64,000 nt of DNA from Clostridiales bacterium (GCA_004556345.1 SFHQ01000005.1:9861-73860); one strand, 5' to 3'; positions 49,182 through 56,853 are shown, numbered from the stretch's first letter. The notes: generated by a model not told the origin, from the letters alone. Made by a program: numbers and translations.

Positions 49182-49209
49182 TTGCTTTTTTATCTGGTTA
49201 GGGTATAAT
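49182..49209 (+). promoter_or_regulatory. Promoter of the 50-residue gene
   Basis: TTGCTT (49182-49187), 16-base spacer, TATAAT (49204-49209). Confidence 0.65.
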
Positions 49210-49210
49210 A

Positions 49211-49232
49211 AAAGTAGGGAATTCCCTACTTT
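49211..49232. promoter_or_regulatory. Perfect 22-bp palindrome at the transcription start (operator)
   Basis: AAAGTAGGGAA followed by its exact complement, no loop. It begins one base after the -10 hexamer, so a protein bound here would block transcription. Confidence 0.7.
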
Positions 49233-49259
49233 CCATTCTTAACTAGGAGGTACTGTTCC

Positions 49260-49412
49260 ATGACCGAACGCACTTTTGTAGATAACCCAGCCGTTTATGC
49301 CATGAAAATCTTACAAAAAGAACTTACGGCAGAAGTTAAACATGCTGGACTTACCTCCGAAGATGATGTGATTTCCCTCGTCAAGGAAATCAGAGACAGT
49401 ACCTTAAAGTGA
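49260..49412 (+). CDS. Small antitoxin-like protein
   Basis: 50 residues, beginning MTERTFVDNPAVYAMKIL and ending EDDVISLVKEIRDSTLK. The C-terminal AGLTSEDDVISLVKEIR pattern is the one seen at the end of many small antitoxin-type proteins of Firmicutes (AGxxxEDDVxxxVKEIR). AGGAGG is nine bases before the ATG, and the promoter has a perfect palindrome on its start. No toxin gene is adjacent; downstream are only dispersed repeats. So either an orphan antitoxin or a stand-alone regulator. Codon use is AT-rich compared with neighbours. Confidence 0.75.
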   Translation: MTERTFVDNPAVYAMKILQKELTAEVKHAGLTSEDDVISLVKEIRDSTLK

Positions 49413-49435
49413 ACGTTAATTTTACGTAGAGCCTA

Positions 49436-49517
49436 AAAAGCCTTCCCCGAGGGGGAAGGTGGGCCGGCTCGAGCCGGGTCGGATGAGGGCCACCTGTCGA
49501 ACGGAATCGGTCGTGTA
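49436..49517 (+). repeat. Family 1 dispersed repeat
   Basis: Begins AAAAGCCTTCCCCGAG, with a hairpin of CCTTCCCC/GGGGAAGG and a second of GGCTC/GAGCC, then TCGGATGAGGGC. It faces the copy at 49606-49690 in the opposite direction, making a composite of about 255 bases. Confidence 0.8.
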
Positions 49518-49542
49518 CAAAACCACCCCCACACGACGCGGA

Positions 49543-49578
49543 ACCACCAATCAAATCCATCTGGCGAAGCCAGACTCC
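49543..49578. repeat. Family 3 dispersed repeat
   Basis: ACCACCAATCAAATC then CTGGCGAAGCCAG and ACTCC. A second copy is at 52959-52993 with compensating changes in the hairpin (TTTGGCGAAGCCAAA), so the stem is conserved. Confidence 0.75.
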
Positions 49579-49605
49579 ATGGGTGGTGGGGGCTTCTCTA
49601 TGTTT

Positions 49606-49690
49606 CTACCTTAGTACACTACGGCTCAGGTGCAGTAGGTAGCCCTCATTCGTCTGCTTCGCAGCCACCTTCCCCCTCGGGGAAGGCTTT
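49606..49690 (-). repeat. Family 1 dispersed repeat
   Basis: Complete unit of about 85 bases on the minus strand, from AAAGCCTTCCCCGAG through TGCGAAGCAGACG and GATGAGGGC-like to GTACTAAGGTAG. Confidence 0.85.
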
Positions 49691-49719
49691 CGCTTTTGCA
49701 AAACATATTCTAATTATAA

Positions 49720-49764
49720 ATCCCCCGCAGAAGCGCCGGTCGTTCCGGTGTTTCTGCGGGGGAT
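49720..49764 (-). terminator. Terminator of cysE-cysS
   Basis: Thirteen-base perfect outer stem (ATCCCCCGCAGAA and complement) plus an inner CCGG/CCGG stem; minus-strand sequence after it is T/A-rich. Confidence 0.75.
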
Positions 49765-49810
49765 ACGTTATCCTCTCATGAAAATAAAATCAAGTGACTT
49801 ATCAAGTGAC

Positions 49811-51214
49811 TTAGTCCTTGGACCACTTGACGCCCTGGGGGGTGTCCATGAGGGTGATGCCCATGGCCTTGAGCTCGTCGCGGATGCGGTCGGCTTCGGC
49901 GAAGTTCTTGGCCTTCCGGGCGGCCTGACGGGCCTCGATCATGGCCTCGACCTTGCTGTCCAGGCTGTCGTCCTCTTCCTTCTTGTTGTAGAGCAGACCC
50001 AGCACGTCGGTAAACTCGTGCAGCATATCCAGGCAGGCGGTGGCCAGCGCCTTGGTGGGGTTCTTCTCCACCGCGATGTTGATGGCCCGCACCAGCTCGA
50101 AGATGACGCTGATGGCGTCGGCGGTGTTCAGGTCGTCATCCATGGCGTCGTCGAACTTCTGGCGGTAGCTGTCAAAGGTCTCGGTGAAGGCCTTCTCCTC
50201 GGCGGTCATGTCGCCGTCGGCACCGTTCTTGGTCAGGAACTCCAGGTTGCTCTCGGCGGTGTAGAGGCGCTCCAGGGCGTTCTGCGCCATGATGAGGGAG
50301 TCGCGGGAGTAGTTCAGGGGAGAACGGTACTGGGCGGAGAGCATGAAGAAGCGGACGGCCTCGTACCCGTAGGCTTCGGCGGCCTCGCGGACGGTGAAGA
50401 AGTTGCCCAGGGACTTGGACATCTTCTGGTTGTTGATGTTCAGGAAGCCGTTGTGCAGCCAGTAGTGGACGAAGGTACATCCGTTGGCGGCCTCAGACTG
50501 GGCGATCTCGTTCTCGTGGTGGGGGAACTGCAAGTCCTCGCCGCCGCAGTGGATGTCGATGGTCTTGCCCAGGTAGCGGTTGGACATGGCGGAGCACTCG
50601 ATGTGCCAGCCGGGACGGCCCTGGCCCCAGGGGGAGTCCCAATAGGGCTCGCCGGGCTTGGCGGCCTTCCAGAGGGCGAAGTCCAGGGGATCCTCCTTGA
50701 CGTCGTTCACGTCGATGCGGGCGCCGGCCTGCAAGTCCTCGATGGGCTGGTGGGAGAGCTTGCCGTAGCCCTCGAACTTCTTGGTGCGGTAGTACACGTC
50801 ACCGTTGACAGGATAGGCATAGCCCTTGTCGATCAGGGTCTGCACCAGGTCGATGATCTGCTGGATGTTCTCGGTGGCCTTGGGGTGGACGGTGGCGTCC
50901 CGCACGCCCAGGCCGTGGGCATCCTTGAAATACTCCTCGATATACTTCTCAGAGATCTCCTGCGAGGTGGCGTGCTCTTCGTTGGCCCGCTTGATGATCT
51001 TGTCGTCCACGTCGGTGAAGTTCTGCACGAACGTGACGTTGTAGCCGCGGTACTCCAGATAGCGGCGCAGCACGTCGAACAGGATCATGGGGCGGGCGTT
51101 GCCCACGTGGATATAGTTGTAGACCGTGGGGCCGCAACAGTACATCTTGACTTCACCGGGGGTGATGGGCACGAACTCCTCTTTCTTCCGGCTCATGCTA
51201 TTAAACAGCTTCAT
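49811..51214 (-). CDS. cysS: Cysteinyl-tRNA synthetase
   Basis: 467 residues, standard length. Class Ia synthetase: the HIGH-equivalent YNYIHVGNARPM near residue 35, the zinc ligands including CCGPTV, the ERGG-like GWHIECSAM, and KMSKS in NNQKMSKSLGN. The start is the ATG at 51214, 10-11 bases after AAGGAG; a longer open frame upstream is inside cysE. The frame overlaps cysE by 14 bases, so the two are co-translated. The Cys T-box at 51978-52225 governs both. Confidence 0.98.
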   Translation of the reverse strand: MKLFNSMSRKKEEFVPITPGEVKMYCCGPTVYNYIHVGNARPMILFDVLRRYLEYRGYNVTFVQNFTDVDDKIIKRANEEHATSQEISEKYIEEYFKDAHGLGVRDATVHPKATENIQQIIDLVQTLIDKGYAYPVNGDVYYRTKKFEGYGKLSHQPIEDLQAGARIDVNDVKEDPLDFALWKAAKPGEPYWDSPWGQGRPGWHIECSAMSNRYLGKTIDIHCGGEDLQFPHHENEIAQSEAANGCTFVHYWLHNGFLNINNQKMSKSLGNFFTVREAAEAYGYEAVRFFMLSAQYRSPLNYSRDSLIMAQNALERLYTAESNLEFLTKNGADGDMTAEEKAFTETFDSYRQKFDDAMDDDLNTADAISVIFELVRAINIAVEKNPTKALATACLDMLHEFTDVLGLLYNKKEEDDSLDSKVEAMIEARQAARKAKNFAEADRIRDELKAMGITLMDTPQGVKWSKD

Positions 51215-51884
51215 TTTGTTGGTTCTCCTTCCGTTTGTTCTCTTCTTCCTCGTGTTTTTTATCCAAATACTCTTCCAGCCAGGAAAGGCGGGAATTGATG
51301 GCGTCCAGCTCCTTCTGCACAGGGTCGGGCACGCTGACCTGGTCCACGTCACCCACGAAGTTGGTCTTTTCCCCGGCGATGCGGACCACGCGGGCGGGCA
51401 CGCCCACGGCGGTGGCGTCCTCCGGGACTTCCTTCAGGACCACTGCATTGGCGGCGATGCGTGCCCCGTCCCCCACCTTGAAGGGGCCGAGGACCTTGGA
51501 GCCGGTGGAGAGCAGGACGTTGTTGCCGATGGTCGGGTGGCGCTTGCCCTGGTCCTTGCCGGTGCCGCCCAGGGTGACGCCGTGGTAGATCAGGCAGTCG
51601 TCCCCGACCTCCGCCGTCTCGCCGATGACGATGCCCATGCCGTGGTCGATGACCAGGCGGCGGCCGATCTTCGCGCCGGGGTGGATCTCAATGCCGGTCC
51701 AGAAGCGGCTCCACTGGGAGATGGTACGGGCCAAAAACTTCATCTTGTGACAGTAACAGAAGTGCGCGGCCTGGTGATACATGGTGGCGTGCACGCCGGG
51801 ATAGAGCAGGAAGACCTCCAGCTTGCTCCGGGCGGCCGGGTCGCGGGCCTGATAGGCCGATAAAGTTTCTGTCAAATGGAACAT
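51201..51884 (-). CDS. cysE: Serine O-acetyltransferase
   Basis: 227 residues. Makes O-acetylserine, the direct precursor of cysteine, in the cytoplasm. The left-handed beta-helix repeats are seen in GIEIHPGAKIGRRLVIDHGMGIVIGETAEVGDDCLIYHGVTLGG. A charged C-terminal tail (EEEENKRKENQQNEAV) is extra compared with short CysE forms. First gene after the T-box; the partner cysS overlaps its end. Charging and supply of Cys are thus under one Cys-sensing leader. Confidence 0.96.
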   Translation of the reverse strand: MFHLTETLSAYQARDPAARSKLEVFLLYPGVHATMYHQAAHFCYCHKMKFLARTISQWSRFWTGIEIHPGAKIGRRLVIDHGMGIVIGETAEVGDDCLIYHGVTLGGTGKDQGKRHPTIGNNVLLSTGSKVLGPFKVGDGARIAANAVVLKEVPEDATAVGVPARVVRIAGEKTNFVGDVDQVSVPDPVQKELDAINSRLSWLEEYLDKKHEEEENKRKENQQNEAV

Positions 51885-51977
51885 GATTTCCGGTCACCTC
51901 ACAAAAAATTACGGTCGGTTTGCTAGCCTATGCTATGTCCGCCCAACCGCCGGCGGAAGCGGGGGGCCTGGGGCAAC

Positions 51978-52225
51978 AAAAAAACGCCTCCTGACCCCAA
52001 AAGGTCAAGAGGCGGCAAGATCATTCAACGTCGTTGTCCGCGGTTCCACTCTCGTTTGTCACTCAAGACGGCTGGTAACGGGGCCTGACCGGAGGGCATC
52101 TGCATCCCCCTCGCTCCCGGGCGCACTTTCGCCAGTCTCCCCGCAGGGCGGTTTTCAGTCGGTGACCGCCCCTCTCTGTCCGGTTCTGACAGGGTACTCT
52201 TCCCGTTCCACACGAGATTCAATTT
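51978..52225 (-). promoter_or_regulatory. T-box riboswitch, probable specifier UGC (Cys), ahead of cysE-cysS
   Basis: Minus strand T-box sequence GAGTGGAACCGCGG (52051-52038), then terminator stem CGCCTC-TTGACC / GGTCA-GGAGGCG and TTTTTTT (51984-51978). In stem I, UGC at 52125-52123 is followed six bases later by GAG, the same spacing as the Trp T-box specifier. Uncharged tRNA(Cys) would antiterminate. The motif before UGC is GAAAG rather than GAA, so the specifier call rests partly on spacing and neighbours. Confidence 0.88.
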
Positions 52226-52231
52226 GTCGTT

Positions 52232-52261
52232 ATTCTACCATGCCCCCGCCCGCCTTGTCAA
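52232..52261 (-). promoter_or_regulatory. SigA-type promoter of the Cys T-box operon
   Basis: Minus strand: TTGACA (52261-52256), 18-base spacer, TAGAAT (52237-52232). Confidence 0.75.
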
Positions 52262-52322
52262 GAGCGCGTGTCCTGTGCTATCCTGAGAAAAAACACCCTG
52301 CATTTTGAAAGGAGCCACTGCC

Positions 52323-52655
52323 ATGCCAGACTTTTCCTATTGTAAGCTGGAGATCTTCGTCCCCGCCAGCCATTTCTCCGCCGTCCAAACGGCCCTGGCC
52401 GAGAGCGACGCCGGGCACATCGGGGCCTATGACCAATGCCTGTCCTATTCCCCCGTCACCAGCTTCTGGCGGCCGCTGGCCGGGACGCACCCCTATCTCG
52501 GCGCGGAGAATACCCTCTGCCAGGCAGAAGAATTCAAAGTGGAAGTGACCTGTCGGACGGAGCAGGTAGACGAGATCATGCAGGCAGTGAAAGCCGCGCA
52601 CCCGTATGAGGAGCCGGTGATCAACGTGATCCCGCTGTATCGGACCAGCTTTTGA
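52323..52655 (+). CDS. NIF3/YqfO C-terminal-like protein
   Basis: 110 residues. The pattern CKLEIFVPASHFSAVQTALAESDAGHIGAYDQCLS and the end AAHPYEEPVINVIPLY match the CutA-like inserted domain of YqfO/NIF3 proteins and their free-standing versions. The domain is thought to bind metal or nucleotides, but a function for the solo form is unknown. The start at 52323 has AAGGAG eight bases upstream; an ATG six codons earlier lies before the ribosome site. Divergent from cysE-cysS. Confidence 0.85.
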   Translation: MPDFSYCKLEIFVPASHFSAVQTALAESDAGHIGAYDQCLSYSPVTSFWRPLAGTHPYLGAENTLCQAEEFKVEVTCRTEQVDEIMQAVKAAHPYEEPVINVIPLYRTSF

Positions 52656-52714
52656 GAATGGTGTCCGGCGGAGCCGGATGGATTTTATGACTGGTTCCGT
52701 TGGGCACGTTGTTG

Positions 52715-52793
52715 CCTTAGTACACAACCGATTCCTTGCGCAACGTAGCCCTCATCCGTCCGCTTCGCGTCCACCTTCCCCCTCGGGGAAGGC
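52715..52793 (-). repeat. Family 1 dispersed repeat
   Basis: Unit of about 80 bases on the minus strand, with GCGAAGCGGACG in place of the usual GCGAAGCAGACG. Its partner at 52853-52942 points away from it. The gap 52656-52994 contains only repeats. Confidence 0.85.
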
Positions 52794-52852
52794 TCTCGCA
52801 ACGCCGTATAAATTTGTAGTGTTGCGTCTTCCTGTGATGAATGATATAACGC

Positions 52853-52942
52853 AAAGCCTTCCCCGAGGGGGAAGGTGGCCCGGCTAAAGCCGGGTCGGAT
52901 GAGGGCCACCTAGCGCATCTGAGCCGCAGTGTACTAAGGTAG
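52853..52942 (+). repeat. Family 1 dispersed repeat
   Basis: Complete unit from AAAGCCTTCCCC to GTACTAAGGTAG. The first arm-loop reads CCCGGCTAAAGCCGGG, a stable hairpin. Confidence 0.85.
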
Positions 52943-52958
52943 CACCCCAAGATTTCGT

Positions 52959-52993
52959 ACCACCAATCAAATCATTTGGCGAAGCCAAACTCC
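52959..52993. repeat. Family 3 dispersed repeat
   Basis: Second copy of the unit seen at 49543-49578, with TTTGGCGAAGCCAAA in the stem. It runs up to the stop of the lipoprotein gene. Confidence 0.75.
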
Positions 52994-52994
52994 T

Positions 52995-53807
52995 TCACTT
53001 CCGCCCGTCGATCAGCACGTCGAAGCGGTCCCCCCGCAGAAGATAGACCGGGTACAAACAATCTCCCTCCGGGTCGGCATAGTAGGCCGTCTCCGCAAAC
53101 TTGATCTCGGTGCCGTCCGACACGTCGCCGCTGACACTGCCCTCCCCGTTGGCGGCGGCCTGGACGAGGTCGGCGCGGCTCTTGCCCTCGACAGTAACAG
53201 CTTTCCCGATGGGCGCGGTGTAGTTGTCCACCTCGATGAGGTTCCCCTGGGGGTCCAGGCGGAGGATCCAGCGGAAGGTGCCGGTCACGGTTTTCTGATC
53301 GACCATGGGATAGAAGTAGACGATTTTCTCTTCGACCAGCTCCGGTGTGTTCCCGCCGCCGCTGGTGGCGTCGGTGGCGATCCCGTCAGAAAATTCTCCG
53401 TTCCAAAGCTGCTTCTCGGTCATAAATTGCGTGGCAAGGTCAATGGCCTGCTGGTCAGAAATGGCTTCCTCCGGGGGCACGGCCGGTGCAGGGTCTTTCG
53501 TGGTCTGATAGGTCCAGTGCCCGGTCTGGCTGTCCAGGGTGACGGAATAATCCTCCCCGACGTAGGCCCCGTTGCTCAGGGCCGTGCCCAGGGTGATGCC
53601 GAAGGCCCGCTCGATGTCCGCCTTGGCCTGGTCTGCATCCACAGCCAGCGGATAAACGGTGAGCTGGTCCGGTGTATCCAGCCGAACCGCCTCCCCCAGC
53701 GTGACCGATACCCCGGTCCCGTCCTCCAGCGTGGGGTGCTCCACGCCGCAGGCGGCCAGGGTCAGCAGCAGGGCGGACAGCATGAGGATCGTCCAATGCT
53801 TTTTCAT
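52995..53807 (-). CDS. Lipoprotein of a sigma/anti-sigma module
   Basis: 270 residues. Lipoprotein signal MKKHWTILMLSALLLTLAACG with lipobox LAAC. The rest is a globular extracytoplasmic part, possibly with PepSY/YcdB-like repeats (VEHPTL..., ISDQQAIDLATQFM), but I do not recognise a firm family. It follows the DUF4367 gene by 12 bases, and may be the third member of the sigma-anti-sigma operon, perhaps the target or sensor. Function unknown. Confidence 0.75.
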   Translation of the reverse strand: MKKHWTILMLSALLLTLAACGVEHPTLEDGTGVSVTLGEAVRLDTPDQLTVYPLAVDADQAKADIERAFGITLGTALSNGAYVGEDYSVTLDSQTGHWTYQTTKDPAPAVPPEEAISDQQAIDLATQFMTEKQLWNGEFSDGIATDATSGGGNTPELVEEKIVYFYPMVDQKTVTGTFRWILRLDPQGNLIEVDNYTAPIGKAVTVEGKSRADLVQAAANGEGSVSGDVSDGTEIKFAETAYYADPEGDCLYPVYLLRGDRFDVLIDGRK

Positions 53808-53819
53808 CGCAATACCTCC

Positions 53820-54521
53820 TTATTTCACCGGCCGGACCGTCTCGGCCAGGGCCAGCAGCTCGTCTGCCGGCAGGTCGCCGGTCACGCTGAGAAGCGCTGT
53901 GGTCTCCGGGTCCATCCAGACGATGATACTGGTGCTGTCCTCGTTCTCCCCCACGTAGAGGTCGGCGGAGACGCCGTTGACGGTGACCTTCTGCACGTCC
54001 TCCTCGTCGGCAAAGACGCTGAGACTGCCGGAGGAGTTTTCCGTCTCATACTGATAGTCCAGGGCCAGGATGTTCCCCGCGTCGTTTTCATAGGTCAGGG
54101 CCGCATACTCCGCGGACTGGATGGACTGGTCGGCCACATAGTGGTATTCCTCCGGCACATCCATCGTGTAGGCGGGCAGGTCCCCGCTTGGGATGGGCGT
54201 GCTCTGGAAGGAATAGTTTTGGCTGCCCTCAAAGGAATCCCGGATCCAGCCCCACAGGCCCTCCCGCGCCTGGGCGTTGCTGCCCAGGAAGCAGCCTCCG
54301 CAGGCCACCACGGCGATGGCCAGGCAGGCCGCCCGGTGGGCCAGCCTGCGGCGGCGCTCTTTGCGCTCCCGCTTCTCCCCCATCTCCCGGATGAGGGCCT
54401 GTATCCGGGCCTTAAACTCCGGAGAGGGTTCATAGGTACATGCCTCCGGGTCGGGCAGGGAGCGGTCCAAGGCCTCTGCCGCCTCGTGGACGGCTTGCTT
54501 CAATCTCTCGTCACTGATCAT
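53820..54521 (-). CDS. DUF4367-type anti-sigma factor
   Basis: 233 residues. The N-terminal ~70 residues are cytoplasmic and charged (helix with KRERKERRRRL), followed by one membrane segment (ACLAIAVVACGGCFLGS, about 66-82) and an extracytoplasmic domain with the DUF4367 pattern (VPEEYHYVADQSIQ, LDYQYETENSSGSLSVFADEEDVQKVTVNG). The ATG at 54521 overlaps the sigma factor's stop by four bases (ATGA), so the two are translationally coupled. It likely holds the sigma factor at the membrane. Confidence 0.82.
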   Translation of the reverse strand: MISDERLKQAVHEAAEALDRSLPDPEACTYEPSPEFKARIQALIREMGEKRERKERRRRLAHRAACLAIAVVACGGCFLGSNAQAREGLWGWIRDSFEGSQNYSFQSTPIPSGDLPAYTMDVPEEYHYVADQSIQSAEYAALTYENDAGNILALDYQYETENSSGSLSVFADEEDVQKVTVNGVSADLYVGENEDSTSIIVWMDPETTALLSVTGDLPADELLALAETVRPVK

Positions 54522-55054
54522 AAAAGTCCCTCCTCTCGACAAAGCCGTTCCAGACGTGCCCGGACGCGCTGCTCCAGTTTCCGCGCCGCCTCCCAGCTCA
54601 TTCCCATGAGGTGGGCCGTCTCCCGGTTGGAAAACCCGTGCTCGTGGCGCAGGCGCAGAAAGAGCTGGTCCCGCTCCGGCAGGCGCAGGATGCACCGGGT
54701 CAGGGGGCTTTCCCCCCAAAATTCCTCCGGCAGGGTCTCCCTGCTCTGGCTGTGAATGGCTTCGTCAAAGGTCTCCCCCGCCCGGCGCTGGTTCTGCCGC
54801 CAGATGTCGATGGCTTTGTTCTTCACTATAGTAACGATGAGAGACTTCCAATTGGGACACTTTTGCGAAAAATATTTGGAAAAATTTTCGGCCAAGGCGA
54901 AAAATGCGTCCTGAACAGCATCTTCCGCGTCCGAATCGGACAGGTGATAGCCCTTCGCCACCCAAAACGCCAGGCCCCGGTAGCGAGTATAGAGCTGGTC
55001 AAAGGCCTCCTGCTCCGTCTCATGCTCAATGAGTCGGAGAGCAAGTGCAAACAT
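54518..55054 (-). CDS. Sigma-70 family (ECF-type) RNA polymerase sigma factor
   Basis: 178 residues. Region 2 includes FDQLYTRYRGLAFWVAKGYHLSDSDAEDAVQDAFFALAENF with the ECF 2.2-2.4 pattern; region 4 is LPERDQLFLRLRHEHGFSNRETAHLMGMSWEAARKLEQRVRARL. First gene of a unit with a DUF4367 anti-sigma factor and a lipoprotein. Such modules answer envelope or stress signals. I cannot read the promoter they recognise. Confidence 0.93.
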   Translation of the reverse strand: MFALALRLIEHETEQEAFDQLYTRYRGLAFWVAKGYHLSDSDAEDAVQDAFFALAENFSKYFSQKCPNWKSLIVTIVKNKAIDIWRQNQRRAGETFDEAIHSQSRETLPEEFWGESPLTRCILRLPERDQLFLRLRHEHGFSNRETAHLMGMSWEAARKLEQRVRARLERLCREEGLL

Positions 55055-55087
55055 TGGGGTCTGCCCCTCCTCTCTTTCGGGACAGCA

Positions 55088-56053
55088 TCACAGCATCCCG
55101 CTGATGCGGCGGTGCATGGCGTAGAATTCCTCCACCATGTCCTGAATGATCTGGGCGGCGGGCTTTACGTCGTGGATGCGGCCCAGGACCTGGCCCATGG
55201 CGATCTGGGCCTCCTGGGGCTTGTCATTTTCATAGGCCGCCTTGGTCACGGTGCCCCGGATGAGGGGATAGAGCTCATCAAACGTCGGGTGATGCTTCTC
55301 AAACTCGATGATGTGCAGGGCCTCCTCGGTCTTGAGGGAGCGCAGGGCGTTGCGGATGCTGGTCTGGGTCAGCACCGTGTCGGTCTCCTTCGCGTCAATA
55401 ACGGCCTGGCGCAGATGGGGGCCGATCTCCGTCTCCTCGGCCATGAGGAAGCGGGTGCCGACCATGACGCCGTCCAGCCCCATGCCCAGGGCGGCATACA
55501 TCGTCCGCCCGTCGCACACGCCGCCTGCGCCCACGACCGGCAAGCTGCAGCGCTCCAGGGTCAGGGGCCACTGGACCATGGACCCGACCCCGGCCATGCC
55601 GGGGTGGCCGCCGCCCTCGTAGCCCACGATACACACCGCGTCACAGCCCACTTCCTCGGCGGTGTGGGCGAAACGGGAGTCGGGAATTTTGTGCATGACC
55701 ACGCAGCCCGCCCCCTTCAGCAGGTCCATGAAGGGCTTGGGGGAGCTGCCCGCCGTCTCAACGATGCGGACTTTCTCGTCCACGATGGCCTGCAAAAAGC
55801 CCTTGATGGGGCCGTCGGGCTTGGTGTCGGGCAAGAGGGACAGGTTCACGGAAAAGGGCTTGTCCGTCAGGCGCTTGAGCCGCTGGATGTCCTTCTGAAA
55901 ATCCTCCGGGTCAGCATAGGTCGTCATATTGATCGTACCCAGGCCCCCGGCGTTGGAGACGGCAGCGGCCAGGTTGGGCTTGGAAAGCCACTGCATGGCG
56001 CCTTGAACGATGGGATACTCAATGCCGAACAGCTCTGTGATGCGGGTCTTCAT
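55088..56053 (-). CDS. Nitronate monooxygenase / FabK-like FMN flavoprotein
   Basis: 321 residues. TIM-barrel FMN enzyme of the 2-nitropropane dioxygenase family: KTRITELFGIEYPIVQGAMQWL, AAAVSNAGGLGTINM, the flavin-binding region VGYEGGGHPG and GAGGVCDGRTMYAALGMGLDGVMVGTRF. The close homologue FabK (enoyl-ACP reductase II) cannot be excluded; no fatty-acid genes are nearby, so I prefer nitronate monooxygenase. It lies upstream of the sigma factor gene (34-base gap) and may be read into it. Confidence 0.85.
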   Translation of the reverse strand: MKTRITELFGIEYPIVQGAMQWLSKPNLAAAVSNAGGLGTINMTTYADPEDFQKDIQRLKRLTDKPFSVNLSLLPDTKPDGPIKGFLQAIVDEKVRIVETAGSSPKPFMDLLKGAGCVVMHKIPDSRFAHTAEEVGCDAVCIVGYEGGGHPGMAGVGSMVQWPLTLERCSLPVVGAGGVCDGRTMYAALGMGLDGVMVGTRFLMAEETEIGPHLRQAVIDAKETDTVLTQTSIRNALRSLKTEEALHIIEFEKHHPTFDELYPLIRGTVTKAAYENDKPQEAQIAMGQVLGRIHDVKPAAQIIQDMVEEFYAMHRRISGML

Positions 56054-56205
56054 GGTGCAGGTCTCCTTTTATTTCCGGTGGGCAGCAGGCCCACTTTTTT
56101 GTTTTGTAACCCATTTATAGTAGCAACTTTGGCCCGAAAGGTCAATCCAAACCAAGCCCTCTCCGACATTTTCCCGGCTTTTGTCTGTTTCTTTCTCCGT
56201 AAGAA

Positions 56206-56234
56206 TTGACAAGAAGGGAAATGGGTTTTATAAT
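56206..56234 (+). promoter_or_regulatory. Consensus SigA promoter of the GNAT gene
   Basis: TTGACA (56206-56211), 17-base spacer, TATAAT (56229-56234). A perfect consensus, so this should be a strong promoter. Confidence 0.9.
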
Positions 56235-56276
56235 CAACTTGTGAGTATTCCACACAATAAAGGAGGAACTGTGCGT

Positions 56277-56711
56277 ATGGAATTCAAAACCGCAACGATG
56301 GCCGACTTCGACGTCGCCTTCGACTACATCGAAAAACTCTGGGACTACAACACCTATGACAAAGACGTGATCCGCAAGGTCTACGCCGACGTGCTGGCCG
56401 ATGAGAACAGCTTCGCCTTCTTCCTCATGGACGGCGACACCTACCACGGCTTCTGCCACGGAGCCTACTTCAACACCTTCTGGCTCTCCGGCATGACCTG
56501 CTACGTCTCCAGCATCATCACCAACGAAGACGAGCGCGGCAAGGGCTGCGGCGTGAAGCTCATGGACCACGCCAAGGAGCTGGCCAAGGCCCGCGGCTGC
56601 AAGGCCCTGGTCCTCGACTCCGGCATGCCCCGCAAGCAGGCCCACCGCTTCTATGAGATCTACGGCTTCGAGAAGAGTTGCTACGGCTTCGACTACTATC
56701 TGGAGCCTTGA
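56277..56711 (+). CDS. GNAT family N-acetyltransferase
   Basis: 144 residues. Acetyl-CoA binding motif A is seen as NEDERGKGCGVKLMDHAKELAKARGC and motif B as FYEIYGFEKSCYGF. The N-terminus (FKTATMADFDVAFDYIEKLW) is the usual start of the fold. AGGAGG sits seven bases before the ATG. Substrate unknown; with a consensus promoter it is likely expressed at a high level. Confidence 0.92.
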   Translation: MEFKTATMADFDVAFDYIEKLWDYNTYDKDVIRKVYADVLADENSFAFFLMDGDTYHGFCHGAYFNTFWLSGMTCYVSSIITNEDERGKGCGVKLMDHAKELAKARGCKALVLDSGMPRKQAHRFYEIYGFEKSCYGFDYYLEP

Positions 56712-56718
56712 CACCTCC

Positions 56719-56780
56719 AAAGCCTTCCCCGAGGGGGAAGGTGGCTGCGAAGCAGACGGATGAGGGCTACGTTGCAGATA
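56719..56780 (+). repeat. Family 1 dispersed repeat, 3' part divergent
   Basis: AAAGCCTTCCCCGAGG to GATGAGGGCTACGTTGCAG match the family; the last 25 bases do not. Lies between the GNAT stop and the family 2 copy. Confidence 0.75.
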
Positions 56781-56853
56781 GAAGGCGTATCGGTAACGAG
56801 GTAGAACCTCCATTCTTCACCTATACTGTTAAGCACTAATTTTCCTACACGCA

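Noticed and set aside
49260..49412. Calling this a complete toxin-antitoxin system
   Set aside because: No toxin-like frame exists within 500 bases on either strand; the following DNA is only repeats.
55088..56053. Calling this gene fabK
   Set aside because: The N-terminus and flavin motif fit the nitronate monooxygenase family, and there is no fatty-acid synthesis gene nearby. FabK stays possible.
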